Positions 8,486 to 17,104 of a stretch of 50,071 bases of DNA are shown one piece after another. Origin of the DNA: Planctomycetota bacterium (GTDB taxonomy: Bacteria > Planctomycetota > UBA1135 > UBA2386); the NCBI GenBank assembly GCA_016872675.1, contig VGZG01000020.1:1-50071 (forward strand). Reading direction: 5' to 3'. Positions within the stretch are counted from its first letter, which is position 1, and each line of letters starts with the position of its first letter. The notes beneath the pieces were generated by a model. That model was not told the DNA's origin, ran no database searches, and saw only the letters and a program-made list of their open reading frames with translations. A program made the position numbers and the translations under genes.

Positions 8486-9195
8486 AGCGGCCGACGCCGG
8501 ACCTCGCCGCGGCGCTGCAGGCCGCCAGCACCGTGCTGCGCGCGCTCGACTGGCGCGCGCTCGGGGAGGTCTACTTCCACTGGGGCGGCGAGGAGTTCTG
8601 GGCCGAGAAGCGGCCCGACGTGCTGCGGCTGGGCGAAGCGTTGGCGCGCGCGCTCGCCGGCCGGCTGCGGCGCGGCGGCCGTTCGCTGTGGGTCGGCGCC
8701 GGCGTCGCCGAACTGCCCGTGCTGCTCGTCGAGTCGCTAGCGCTGGGCCGCGAGGTCATCGCCAGCAACCTGCGCGCGGCCGAGGTCGACGCGCTCAACG
8801 CCGGACTCGCCGCCGCCGCGCCGGACGTCGCGCTGCGCTACGTCGCCGGCGACGCGCGCACGGCTGGCGGCGAAGGGACGTTCGACCACGTCGGCTGCAT
8901 CAGCGTGTTCACCGACCCGGAGATGTGGCCGACCTTGAGCGGCGTCAGCTACGGCCGGCTGCCGCCGGTGCAGATCGACGTCGAGCGCTTCGTCGCCGAA
9001 CGCGAAGCGGCGCGCGGGCTGGCGGCGGCGCTGTTCGCGCGGCTCGCGCGCCCGGGCCTCGTCACCACGTCCGCCGAGGAAGCCGCGTGGTTCCTCGATC
9101 AGGCCGAGTGCGGTGGCGCGACGATCGACGCCAGCGAGGAGATGGTCGAGACCGCCGTCGTCGGCGACGCGGTCGGCTTCCTCGCGGTGCGCTGA
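8482..9195 (+). CDS. Methyltransferase-like Rossmann-fold protein
   Basis: The protein has 237 residues from the GTG at 8482, chosen because it overlaps the preceding stop (GTGA) and because the frame upstream is shadow sequence of DUF971. LWVGAGVAELPVLLVESLALG followed by REVIASNLRAAEVDALNAGL resembles motif I and the acidic-loop region of a SAM-binding Rossmann fold, with Asn where the usual Asp/Glu sits. Later segments (GTFDHVGCISVFTDPEMWP and VTTSAEEAAWF) are consistent with the catalytic face and the last strands. I know no characterised relative, so a methyltransferase role is an inference. A 7-bp hairpin between this gene and the convergent peptidase gene probably ends both transcripts. 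Confidence 0.68.
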   Translation: MKRPTPDLAAALQAASTVLRALDWRALGEVYFHWGGEEFWAEKRPDVLRLGEALARALAGRLRRGGRSLWVGAGVAELPVLLVESLALGREVIASNLRAAEVDALNAGLAAAAPDVALRYVAGDARTAGGEGTFDHVGCISVFTDPEMWPTLSGVSYGRLPPVQIDVERFVAEREAARGLAAALFARLARPGLVTTSAEEAAWFLDQAECGGATIDASEEMVETAVVGDAVGFLAVR

Positions 9196-9201
9196 CCGCC
9201 C

Positions 9202-9219
9202 GCGCGGCGTTTGCCGCGC
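9202..9219. terminator. Shared hairpin between convergent genes
   Basis: A 7-bp perfect inverted repeat GCGCGGC/GCCGCGC with loop GTTT lies in the 38-base gap between the convergent stops at 9195 and 9234. It could terminate in both directions; no T-tract is present. Confidence 0.42.
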
Positions 9220-9233
9220 TCAGGTCGCCGCGC

Positions 9234-11117
9234 TCAGGGCGCGATCAGCAGTCCGATCGCGTTCGTCGTCGCCTGGAACAACTGCGGGCTGCCGAGCAGC
9301 GCACCGGCGAAGTGCGTTTGACCGAGCGGCAAGGCGACCGCCGGCGGCAGCGTGAACGTCGCCTGGCCGATGCCCTGCGCGTTGAGCACGCCGAGGAAGC
9401 CGCCGAACACGGGGCCGTTGAGGCCGTCGAGGCCGAGCGTCGTCAGGCCGTCGGGATTGAGCGGCAGCGTCACGCCCGGCGCCAGCGGCGCGCCCGGCGC
9501 GGTGCCCGAACCGCCCCACGCGATCAGGTACAGCGTCGACGCCGGGTTGGCGCACGGCGCCACGAACGTCGGGTGCAGCGCGCCGCCGGCGGCCAGCGAC
9601 ATCGACGCCGCGTCCGGCGGGTAGACCAGCGGATCGCGGAACTCGAGCCGCGGGCCGCAGGCCGGCGCCTGCACGAGGAAGACGAAGTTGCGGACGTTGT
9701 CGTTCTCGTTGTTTTCCGGCACGACATTGGCGCGGTCGACGACGACGAAGCCGTAGGCGACGGCCGCCGGCAGGCTCGCCGGGATCGACGCGGTGTACGG
9801 CACGAACAGCGACTGGCCGGCGGCGACGAGGTTCACCGTCTGCTTGCCGAGGTAGACGCTGGTCTGCGGCGACCACGTGAACGTCGACGACAGGAAGTAC
9901 TCGACGTCGAACGGCCCGGCGGCGGCGGGGCCGTCGTTGGCGATGGTGGCGTTGATCGCCGCCGTGCCGCCCGCGGTCACGTAGATCGCCGGCGTCGTGA
10001 CCTGCGGCACGCGCAGCTGCGCGGCGTTGGGGTTGGAGACGGTGACGTTCCAGACGTGCGACTCGCGCATCACCTGCGCCGGGTCGTTGCGCACCAGTGT
10101 CGACTGGTCGAGCACGCTGCACTCGACCGCGTGCGCGCCGGTCGGCACCGTCGTGCTGTCGAGCGTCCAGCTCAGGCCCGAAGCACCCGCGATCGTCACG
10201 CCGTCGAGCTTCCACGCGACGACCGGGTTGTTGCCCGGTGGAACGATGTGCGAGAACGAGAACGCCTGCGTGTTGGGCACTGCGACGACGAGGCTCGTCG
10301 CCGCTGGGCTCGTGATGACGATCGTGTCGACCGCGCTGTTGACGACCTTGACGATGCCCTCCTGGCAGACGCGGCACAGCGCCTGCCCGAGGCTGCGCAT
10401 CAGGCAGTTCTGCTTCGGCCGGTAGAGGCCGTACAGGTAGTACCCAGCGCCCTGGAAGGCGCTGATCGAGTCGGTGCCCCACCAGACGGACCACTTTTGA
10501 CCCACTGGTGACTTGGTGATGTTCGCCTGACCCGGCTCGCCGCCGGTGTAGGTCTGGTTGGGATAGTCGTACTCGTCGGCGAGGCCGCCGAGGCTGTGGC
10601 CGAGCTCGTGGATCTGCACCTCGGACATCAAGCCGCCGGTGTAGCTGACCGCAAACGTCGAAGCGCAGCCGCCGTAGCGCGTGTCGTTGACCATCACCAG
10701 CACGCGGCCCTCGCTCGCCGGCGCCAGCGCAGCGTCGGCGAGCGCCTGCGATGGGTTCTGGATGTAGAGGCAGCGGTCGACGCCGCCGTAGTTGTACGTG
10801 GCGTCGTAGACCGTGTTGCGGAACACCGGCGGGTTCTCGTCCGGACGGTCGGCGCCGCTGTCGACGCTGGCGCGGAACACCGTGTGCACGTTGAAGTACG
10901 CCGCGAACACGTTGTACGGCGCGCGCTGGAACAGCGCGGTCAGGAACGTGTTGCAGTGCTGGTTGAACAGCGCCTGCTGGCCGGCCTGGTAACCGTCGCC
11001 GAGGATGACCATGTCGTAGCGCGACGCGGTCGGGCCGTTGTTGATCACCGTCGTGACGGTCGGCGCCTGCGCGGCGGCGGTGGCGGCGAGCGCGAGCGCG
11101 AGCGCGGCGCGGATCAC
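9234..11117 (-). CDS. Secreted M64 (IgA peptidase family) metalloprotease with CARDB and planctomycete C-terminal domains
   Basis: This 627-residue exported protein has a signal peptide at 1-17 (ALALALAATAAAQA). Residues 20-260 match peptidase M64, opening TTVINNGP, then YDMVILGDGYQ. The zinc motif is HELGHSLGGLADEY (H170, E171, H174, with D181/E182 nearby), with a Cys-rich NCLM-x9-CRVCQE end. Residues about 262-360 look like an Ig-like beta domain. Residues about 365-475 are a CARDB-type domain including the VVVDRANVVPENNENDN segment. The last 145 residues are the Gly/Ala/Leu-rich beta-sandwich seen at the end of many planctomycete exoproteins (GFLGVLNAQGIGQATFTLP and a final NAIGLLIAP). The GTG start at 11117 overlaps the upstream TGA (GTGA), so it is coupled to the small exported protein. 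It probably degrades extracellular protein; the substrate is unknown. Confidence 0.88.
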   Translation of the reverse strand: MIRAALALALAATAAAQAPTVTTVINNGPTASRYDMVILGDGYQAGQQALFNQHCNTFLTALFQRAPYNVFAAYFNVHTVFRASVDSGADRPDENPPVFRNTVYDATYNYGGVDRCLYIQNPSQALADAALAPASEGRVLVMVNDTRYGGCASTFAVSYTGGLMSEVQIHELGHSLGGLADEYDYPNQTYTGGEPGQANITKSPVGQKWSVWWGTDSISAFQGAGYYLYGLYRPKQNCLMRSLGQALCRVCQEGIVKVVNSAVDTIVITSPAATSLVVAVPNTQAFSFSHIVPPGNNPVVAWKLDGVTIAGASGLSWTLDSTTVPTGAHAVECSVLDQSTLVRNDPAQVMRESHVWNVTVSNPNAAQLRVPQVTTPAIYVTAGGTAAINATIANDGPAAAGPFDVEYFLSSTFTWSPQTSVYLGKQTVNLVAAGQSLFVPYTASIPASLPAAVAYGFVVVDRANVVPENNENDNVRNFVFLVQAPACGPRLEFRDPLVYPPDAASMSLAAGGALHPTFVAPCANPASTLYLIAWGGSGTAPGAPLAPGVTLPLNPDGLTTLGLDGLNGPVFGGFLGVLNAQGIGQATFTLPPAVALPLGQTHFAGALLGSPQLFQATTNAIGLLIAP

Positions 11118-11614
11118 CGGCCGCCTCCCGCGAGCGCGCGCACGGTCGCGGCGTCGACCACGCCGAGCACCTGCTGCTCGGCCTCGCCCGCTTCGCCAGG
11201 GCGCGTGAACGTGTAGCGCGCGGCGTTGGCGAACGCCGGCACGTTGACCAGCATGCCGATCGCGGCGGTCGTGACCACGCAACCCTGCACGCGCGTCGGT
11301 CGCAGCAGCGCGCCTGGGGCGACGTCGAACGGGCGGACGTCGAGCGGCACGTCGGCGAGCGGCGCGCCGTCGCGGTCCTCGACGCGCAGCCGCCACGTCG
11401 AGTGGAAGCCCTTGGGCACGCCGGCCCACGGGTCGACCTTGGCGCTCGCGGCGGTGATCGTCAGCAGGTCGCGGTGGCCTTCGACGACGAAGACGTAGTG
11501 ACCGTTGGCGATGGCGGGTTCGGCGGCCGCAGCGGCGTTCGGTCGCGCGGGGGCGGTCGCCAGCCAACTGTACGCGATCAGCGCAGCACCGGAGAGGAGC
11601 GGAACGATGTGCAT
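11114..11614 (-). CDS. Small exported protein upstream of the M64 peptidase
   Basis: I do not recognise this 166-residue protein. The ATG at 11614 gives MHIVPLLSGAALIAYSW, a hydrophobic segment compatible with a signal peptide or anchor, followed by an Ala/Pro-rich stretch. The remainder looks beta-rich, with segments HYVFVVEGHRDLLTITAA, STWRLRVEDRDGAPLADV and TRVQGCVVTTAAIGM. This suggests an immunoglobulin-like or carboxypeptidase-regulatory-like fold acting outside the cytoplasm. Its stop overlaps the GTG of the peptidase gene, so the two are almost certainly co-expressed; a chaperone, inhibitor or surface-partner role is possible but unsupported. A TATCCT hexamer 39 bases upstream on this strand is a candidate -10 element. 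Confidence 0.72.
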   Translation of the reverse strand: MHIVPLLSGAALIAYSWLATAPARPNAAAAAEPAIANGHYVFVVEGHRDLLTITAASAKVDPWAGVPKGFHSTWRLRVEDRDGAPLADVPLDVRPFDVAPGALLRPTRVQGCVVTTAAIGMLVNVPAFANAARYTFTRPGEAGEAEQQVLGVVDAATVRALAGGGR

Positions 11615-11653
11615 GGTGGTCGACCGTTGCGAGGGAAGCCGATAATCGACGGA

Positions 11654-11659
11654 GGATAG
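11654..11659 (-). promoter_or_regulatory. Putative -10 element (TATCCT) for the exported-protein/peptidase pair
   Basis: On the minus strand TATCCT lies 39 bases before the ATG at 11614, inside the 78-base divergent gap shared with the Dus3-like gene. It matches the recurring TAnnnT pattern of this window. Confidence 0.3.
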
Positions 11660-11692
11660 CGGCGATGGAATCCAACGTCGTGCTCCGCCAGC

Positions 11693-12814
11693 ATGGCTCG
11701 GATGGATTTTCGCGGCCGTGTCTTCCTCGCCCCGCTGACCAAGGGCGGCAATCTGCCCTACCGCCGCCTGTGCCTGCAGCACGGATGCGCCGTCACCATG
11801 GGCGAGATGGCTTATGGCTACCAGGTCGTCCGCCGCAGCAAGTCGGAACTGGCTCTGCTGCGCAAGCACCCGGACGAAGCCTGCTTCGGCGCGCAGATCG
11901 CCGCCTCGAAGCCGGCCGACGCGATTGCAGCGGGCCGCGAAGCCGCCGCCCGCGGCGCGTCCTGGGTCGACCTCAACTGTGGCTGCCCGATCCACGACGT
12001 CGTCAAGCGCGGCATGGGCGCCACGCTGCTGCAGCGGCCGACGCAGCTCGCCAAGCTGGTCGAGGAGATGGTCAAGGGCGTGCCGGTGCCGGTCAGCGTC
12101 AAGATTCGGCTCGGTTGGACCGAGGGCGAGCAGAACGCCAGCGAGGTCGCGCGCCTCGTGCAGGAAGCGGGTGCTGCGGCGCTGACCGTGCACGGCCGCA
12201 CGCGCGAGCAGCGCTACTCGCGCGCCGCCGACTGGGACGCGATCGCGCGCATCGCCGCCGAGCGCACCATCCCGGTGATCGGCAACGGCGACCTGCTGAC
12301 GTGGTACGAGACCAAGGAACGCTGGGCGACGAGCGGCGTCGCGTCGGTGATGCTCGGCCGCGGCGCGCTGATCAAGCCGTGGCTGTTCCGCGAGATCACC
12401 GAAGGCAAGGGCTGGGAGCCCGACGCCAAGGAGCGCCTAGGCGTCTACCTCGATCTCGCGCGCAAGATGAAGGAGCACTTCCGCGACGACGAGAAGGGCA
12501 AGGAGCGGGCGATGCGCTTCCTGCCGTGGCACTTCGAGTTCTTTTGCCGCTACCGGCCGCTGTCGGCCGAGAAGTTCGTCGCGGCGAGCAAGGCGCACCC
12601 GTTGATCCAGACGCGCTTCGACGAGCAGGGCGAGGAGCTGTCGGTGCTCGAGAAGCTGCTGCGCGATCCGCGCGAAGAGGTGCATCTGCGGCTGGCGGAT
12701 TTGCTGTGGGCGGCGAGCGATCTGGACGCGGCGGAAGCGGCGGCGTTGCAGTTGGCGGCGGAGATGCCGCCGGTGGTCGGGGAGCGCGAGGAAACGCCGG
12801 TCGCGCACGGCTAG
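11693..12814 (+). CDS. tRNA-dihydrouridine synthase, Dus3-like
   Basis: This 373-residue flavoprotein reduces uridine to dihydrouridine in tRNA. It has the FMN-binding TIM barrel (FLAPLTKGGNLPYRRL at the start) and the catalytic motif N95-CGCP with the active Cys at residue 98. Downstream are SVKIRLGW, VHGRTREQRYSRAADWDAI, VIGNGDLLTW and LGRGALIKPWLFREI. The set CPIHDVVKRGMGATLL, HGRTREQRY-x3-ADW, GALIKPWLF-x-EI and FLPWHFEFFCRYRP resembles eukaryotic Dus3 (the enzyme for U47) more than bacterial DusA, DusB or DusC. The eukaryotic N-terminal zinc-finger region is absent. The last 60 residues, with EEVHLRLADLLWAASDLDAAEAAAL, are an extra helical tail. The start at 11693 or the ATG nine bases later is equally plausible. 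Enzyme class is firm; subfamily is my comparison from memory. Confidence 0.92.
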   Translation: MARMDFRGRVFLAPLTKGGNLPYRRLCLQHGCAVTMGEMAYGYQVVRRSKSELALLRKHPDEACFGAQIAASKPADAIAAGREAAARGASWVDLNCGCPIHDVVKRGMGATLLQRPTQLAKLVEEMVKGVPVPVSVKIRLGWTEGEQNASEVARLVQEAGAAALTVHGRTREQRYSRAADWDAIARIAAERTIPVIGNGDLLTWYETKERWATSGVASVMLGRGALIKPWLFREITEGKGWEPDAKERLGVYLDLARKMKEHFRDDEKGKERAMRFLPWHFEFFCRYRPLSAEKFVAASKAHPLIQTRFDEQGEELSVLEKLLRDPREEVHLRLADLLWAASDLDAAEAAALQLAAEMPPVVGEREETPVAHG

Positions 12815-12927
12815 GGGAAGGACGAGGAGGCGGTGTCGGTAGTGTGGGTCTGATGGGTTGACCCCAATCCATTGACACAGAGGTGAGGGGGAGGTCGGGA
12901 GCGGCACAGAGCGCGCGCGGGGTTGAG

Positions 12928-12950
12928 CCTCGGCGTCCTGCGCGCCGAGG
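12928..12950. terminator. Inverted repeat in convergent gap
   Basis: A perfect 8-bp stem CCTCGGCG/CGCCGAGG with a 7-base loop lies in the 188-base gap between the Dus3-like gene and the convergent 802-residue protein gene. A second GC palindrome (CGGCGGCG-GG-CGCCGCCG, 12981-12998) sits just after the minus-strand stop. Neither has a T-run. Nothing else is visible in the gap. Confidence 0.35.
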
Positions 12951-13002
12951 TCGGCGCGCAGGGGCGGGCGCTGCGTGGTGCGGCGGCGGGCGCCGCCGTG
13001 CG

Positions 13003-15411
13003 TCACTTCTTCGCTTCGACCTCGACGACCACGTCCGTCATGCTGGCGCTGTCGCGGACGAACAGCGCGCCGGCCTTGCGGTCGGCGGGGATCGTCCACG
13101 TCGCCTTGCCGGCCTCGACCTTGAGCTTGGCGACCAGCGCGCCGCCCTCGGCGGCGTCGTAGATCTCGAGTTCGTCGTCGGCCGAGCGCACGGTCAGGAC
13201 GAGGCGGTCGCCGGCGGTCGCCTTCTGCTTGTCGATCTGCAGCGAGAACTCGGCGTGGTGGCGCAGGACCTCGACGTCGGGGAACCAGCGGTGCAGCACG
13301 TTGGCGCGGTAGAGGACCCACGCGACGCCGGCGGCGAGCAGCAGCGCCAGCAGCACCCGCGGCCAGGCGCTCTTCTCCTCGGCGAACGGGTCGACGAGGC
13401 TGCGCTCGGCGCCGGCGGGCACCTTCGGCAGCGAGGTCAGCGAGCTGCCGAGCGGGATGTTGACGCGCGTCAGCGTGTTCACCGCCCAGCCGTTGGCGTC
13501 GAGGATCGGGCCGAGGTTGCGCTGGCGCAGCTTCATGTACGCGATCGACATCGACGGGCCAGAGATCAGCAGTAGCACGCCGATCAGGCCGAGCGGCATC
13601 AGGTAGCCTAGGCCGAAGAACGCCTCCAACATCGAGCCGACGATCGCGGTGATGCCGCTGATCGCGACGCTCAGGGCCGCGACCACGCCGATGTCGAGCT
13701 TCTTGGGCGCCGCCGTGGCCCCCGGCGAGCCGGTCGCTGCCGCCGTGCCGGCCTTGCTCGCCGCGTCCTGCAGCTTGCCGGTCGTGGCCGTGTCGGCCTC
13801 GGCGGCGCGCTTCTGCACCTGCTCCTCGATCCAGCGCACGAACTTCTTGTACGGCGACCAGAACGCCTGCCGGACGCTGATTGGGTTGTCGACGATCTTG
13901 ACGATCGTCGCGTCCCAGTCGTTGCCCTTGCGGTCGTAGAAGATGCCGTTGCGGCCGACGAACAGGTTGTCGCTGTCGCCGGCGGTGAAGGCGCAGGCGA
14001 CCTGCATCTTGGGGCTGCCGAGGCGCGTGCATTCGACGTAGGCGAGGAACGTCTGGGCCATCGCCGCCATCGCGCTGTGTTTGGCGGCGTCGTTGACATG
14101 GAAGCACAGGCCGAGCGAACGGCCGTCGAGCAGCAGGCGGCCGGCCTGGAAGATCGCGCCCTGGCCGGCGTAGAAGTCGGTGAAGGCGACGTAGTTGTTG
14201 AGCAGCGTGATGAAGTCGCGGTGCAGGCGGCAGAGCTTCTCGACGCGCGCCATGGCGTCGACCTTCGGCGCCTCGGCGAGGTCGTCGGTGATCGCCTGCT
14301 GCAGTCTGGCCTTGGCTGGTCCGGCGAGGATCGCGCGCACGCGGGCGATGCCGAGCTTCTCGATGGTGACACCGGCCTTCTTCTGCAGCCAGGCTGCGTA
14401 CGGCGCGAGCTTGCCGCACAGCTCGACCCACTCGGCCTCGGTCAGCGCGTTCTTGCCGGGGCAGCACGCCGCGCGCAGCGCGCCGATCGCCTCCGACCAC
14501 GCCGGGTTGACGCCGATGCCGAGCGGCAGCGGTTTGTCTGGCGCAACGATCGCCAGTGGGAAGTGCGCGACTTCGGCGGCGGTGATGGTCAGGTCCTTGG
14601 CGGCGGCCGCCATGTAGGCGTCCTCCTCGCGGTTGACTGCGGCGAGCGCGCGCGGATCGAATGCGGCGAGTCGGCAGCGGCCGAAGTAGTCGTCGACCTT
14701 GCCGCGCACGGCGGCGAGCGCCGTCCAGGCGTCGCCGGTCGCGTCGCCGAACGCGAACACGTCCTTGCGACCGGCTTCGCCCGCCTTGTGCCACGCGTCG
14801 AACTCGGCGCAGGCGGCGAAGAACGCGTCGAGCCGCGTCTGTTCGAAGCCCGGCTTGCCCGAGCGGTCCAGCGCGCCGCCGACGCAGTCGATCAGCTCGT
14901 CGGCGACCTGCTTCGACGCGGCGTCGGCGAGCGTCTCCGGCGGCACGACGCCGTCGCCGTTGCGCCGCGCGCTGGCGAAGACCTCGGCGACCTTGGCGGC
15001 GTCGGCGATGGTGATCGCGTCGAGCGGCTTCCTGAGGCTCGCCAGGATGTACTCGGCCGAGGCGCGCAGGGCCTTGCCTTCATCGGTGTCGGCGCGCAGG
15101 TCGGCGAGCGCGACGCCGTCCACGCCGGCGAGCAGGCAGTCGCCGCTCGTGAGCGCGGTGCGCAGCCAGCGCACTGCGGCCAGGATCTCCGGCGGGCGCA
15201 CGTGGCTGTCGTTGTCGCTGTCGAGCATCGCCAGCGTCTTGTCGTCGATCTCGAGGCCCTTGACCGGGCAGCTGAGCGCGATCCACAGCTGCTGGTCGAG
15301 TTGATCGAGGTTGAGCACGTCGGCGCCGGTGCGGAAGCGCACCTGGTCGACGCCGCCGGCACGGTAGAAGGACCAGCGGTGGGAGGTCGAAGCAGCGGGC
15401 GTGGTCGGCAT
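13003..15411 (-). CDS. Large membrane protein with EF-hand-like loop, unknown function
   Basis: This 802-residue protein resembles a poorly described family I recall from planctomycetes and Bacteroidetes that opens with F-x-RAGG-x-DQV and L-D-Q-x-L-W. Residues 64-75 (DSDNDSHVRPPE) fit a 12-residue EF-hand calcium loop, with Asp at positions 1, 3 and 5 and Glu at 12. A weaker second one lies at 148-159. Residues 80-540 are a mostly helical soluble region. Hydrophobic segments are at about 574-593, 600-620 and 684-701. The C-terminal 100 residues (after LHRWFPDVEV) look like a beta-sandwich, probably periplasmic. The N-terminal bulk has no signal peptide and is presumably cytoplasmic. The gene is monocistronic; a calcium- or signal-responsive membrane role is speculation. 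Confidence 0.78.
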   Translation of the reverse strand: MPTTPAASTSHRWSFYRAGGVDQVRFRTGADVLNLDQLDQQLWIALSCPVKGLEIDDKTLAMLDSDNDSHVRPPEILAAVRWLRTALTSGDCLLAGVDGVALADLRADTDEGKALRASAEYILASLRKPLDAITIADAAKVAEVFASARRNGDGVVPPETLADAASKQVADELIDCVGGALDRSGKPGFEQTRLDAFFAACAEFDAWHKAGEAGRKDVFAFGDATGDAWTALAAVRGKVDDYFGRCRLAAFDPRALAAVNREEDAYMAAAAKDLTITAAEVAHFPLAIVAPDKPLPLGIGVNPAWSEAIGALRAACCPGKNALTEAEWVELCGKLAPYAAWLQKKAGVTIEKLGIARVRAILAGPAKARLQQAITDDLAEAPKVDAMARVEKLCRLHRDFITLLNNYVAFTDFYAGQGAIFQAGRLLLDGRSLGLCFHVNDAAKHSAMAAMAQTFLAYVECTRLGSPKMQVACAFTAGDSDNLFVGRNGIFYDRKGNDWDATIVKIVDNPISVRQAFWSPYKKFVRWIEEQVQKRAAEADTATTGKLQDAASKAGTAAATGSPGATAAPKKLDIGVVAALSVAISGITAIVGSMLEAFFGLGYLMPLGLIGVLLLISGPSMSIAYMKLRQRNLGPILDANGWAVNTLTRVNIPLGSSLTSLPKVPAGAERSLVDPFAEEKSAWPRVLLALLLAAGVAWVLYRANVLHRWFPDVEVLRHHAEFSLQIDKQKATAGDRLVLTVRSADDELEIYDAAEGGALVAKLKVEAGKATWTIPADRKAGALFVRDSASMTDVVVEVEAKK

Positions 15412-15714
15412 GGGAGGGCTCGCGGGTGGCGAGTCGGGCAGCTTCGCATGGCGGCACGCGGCGATTCAACGCGGCGTGCGCGAAGCGGGCCCTCCAGGGA
15501 TGCGCGCGCCCCCTGGCCTGCGTCCGCCATAGGGATTCGCATTCCCGCTGGCGCCATCCGCGGTCCTCAGCGGCGCGCGCGTCGGATGACCCCCGTTGCG
15601 CTCCTCCGCGCGCCGTCACGACCAGAACTGGCCCGACGAGCAGATCGGGCGCGGCCGCTCGTGGAACGGCGGCGGCGGCACGCGCAGAAATCTCTGTGCG
15701 TGCGGGTCCTCGGC
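15412..15714. other. 303-base gap without a gene
   Basis: The gap separates the start of the 802-residue protein gene from the end of the glycosyltransferase operon. I see no coding frame with normal composition. It holds the probable promoter region of the minus-strand gene at 15411, although no clear TAnnnT element is close, and one strong hairpin at its right end. Confidence 0.6.
15678..15703 (-). terminator. Hairpin ending the glycosyltransferase operon
   Basis: An 11-bp stem with one G-U wobble (15678-15688 with 15693-15703) and a four-base loop begins 11 bases after the minus-strand stop at 15715. There is no downstream T-tract, but the position directly after the last gene supports a terminator. 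Confidence 0.45.
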
Positions 15715-17100
15715 TCAGCGCGCCAGTTCGCGCGCGAACGGCCGCGGATCGCCGCTGCGCACCGCTGCTTGCAGCGCGAGCGACCGGTCGATCGCCAGCG
15801 CGCCGTAGCCGAGCGGCAGCGTCGGGCCGTCGAGCTCGGCCCAGCCGGCGCCGGCGAGTTGGCCGTCGCGCAGGCTGCGCACCTGCCGCACGAGCGATGG
15901 GTCCGGCGAGTTGGCGACGAGCGCCCCGAGATTGGTCGCTGCCGGCACATAACCGGGCGCGACCTGCAGCGCGCGCTGCCAGAGGCGGAAGGCGTCGGCG
16001 GCGCCGTCGTTGCCGCGCCAGCGCACGGTGGCGAGGCCGAGCAGATTGAGCGTGCGTGGGTCCTCGGGCGCGGCAGCGTGCGCGGCGAGCGCAGCCGTGG
16101 CGATCGCGCCGCCGTCGGCCCACGTCGCCAGCATGGCGGTGGCGCGGCCGAGCGCGACGTCGGCGGCGCTGGCGGTCGGCCGCGGCTGCGTGCGTTCGCC
16201 GACGATGGCGGCGATCTCGTGCAGGCGGTTGCCGAGGCGGTGGTCCTGCACGCGGCGGTGGCCGGCGGCGGCGATGCGCGCGCAGCGGGCCGGATCGCCG
16301 AGCAGCGACCGCACGACGTCCTCGAAGTCGTCGTCGCCGTGCAGCACGCACTCCTCGCCGGGCGCGAAGAAGTCGGCGACCTCGAGGTTGCTGCGCTCCA
16401 TCAGCAACAGCGCGCCGCAGGCCGGGACCTCGAACGCGCGCAGGTTCATCTCGCCGCGGATGCTGCGGTTCCAGCCGATGCGGCAGCGCGACAGGTAGCG
16501 GCCGTAATCGCTGCCGCTGACGCCGGTGCGGACCTCGCTGCGCACGCCGTGGTCGGCCAACCGGCGCACGCGCTCCAGCCACGGCGCGCGTTCGCGCTGC
16601 ACGACCGGATTGAGGTTGCCGACGAAGCCGACGTCGACGTCGCGCGGGCCGGCGTCGGCATGCACGAAGTGGAACGGCCGCTTGTGCGCGTACTGGCACC
16701 AGTAGCGGACGTTGGCGAACGTCAGCCGCTCGAACAGCGCCACGCCGGCGCGATCGCACAGCAGCGCGTCGAAGAACGGCCACAGGCCGGCTAGTTGCGG
16801 TAGCGACAGGTTGTAGTCGGAGACGACGCCGACGACGGGCACGGGGCAGCGTTCGAGGCCGGCGGGCAGCGGCTCCTGGTCGGGCCACCACACCATCACG
16901 ACGTCGGGCGTGAAGCCCGCAGGCAGCGCGGCCTGAAGCTCCTCCCAGGTTCCGGTCGACGGGTCGAAGGCGACGTCGAACGGGAAGCGCACGCCGTCGA
17001 TCTGCATCCGTCGGGGCGGGCCGTAGGTGACCAGCTCGACGCCGCGCATCGCGGCGCGGTCGTCGAAGCACTCGAGCGGCAGGTTGCTGAGGACGCGCAC
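15715..17100 (-). CDS. CgeB-like glycosyltransferase with C-terminal TPR-like region
   Basis: The 461-residue protein opens MRVLSNLPLECFDD with no signal peptide. Residues about 60-310 match the CgeB/Glyco_trans_1_2 type of GT-B enzyme: VVMVWWPDQEPLPAGL, VVGVVSDYNLS, VDVGFVGNLNP, then RCRIGWNRSIRGEMNLRAFE, and PACGALLLMERSNLEVADFF, ending in DDFEDVVRSLLGDP. The family transfers sugar to an unknown acceptor from an activated donor in the cytoplasm. Residues about 325-425 carry helical pairs of TPR type (AAHAAAPEDPRTLNLLGLA, WQRALQVAPGYVPAATNLG). It begins 4 bases after the stop of the other glycosyltransferase, so they form one operon, probably decorating a common surface glycan or protein. 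Confidence 0.82.
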   Translation of the reverse strand: MRVLSNLPLECFDDRAAMRGVELVTYGPPRRMQIDGVRFPFDVAFDPSTGTWEELQAALPAGFTPDVVMVWWPDQEPLPAGLERCPVPVVGVVSDYNLSLPQLAGLWPFFDALLCDRAGVALFERLTFANVRYWCQYAHKRPFHFVHADAGPRDVDVGFVGNLNPVVQRERAPWLERVRRLADHGVRSEVRTGVSGSDYGRYLSRCRIGWNRSIRGEMNLRAFEVPACGALLLMERSNLEVADFFAPGEECVLHGDDDFEDVVRSLLGDPARCARIAAAGHRRVQDHRLGNRLHEIAAIVGERTQPRPTASAADVALGRATAMLATWADGGAIATAALAAHAAAPEDPRTLNLLGLATVRWRGNDGAADAFRLWQRALQVAPGYVPAATNLGALVANSPDPSLVRQVRSLRDGQLAGAGWAELDGPTLPLGYGALAIDRSLALQAAVRSGDPRPFARELAR

Positions 17101-17104
17101 GGCC

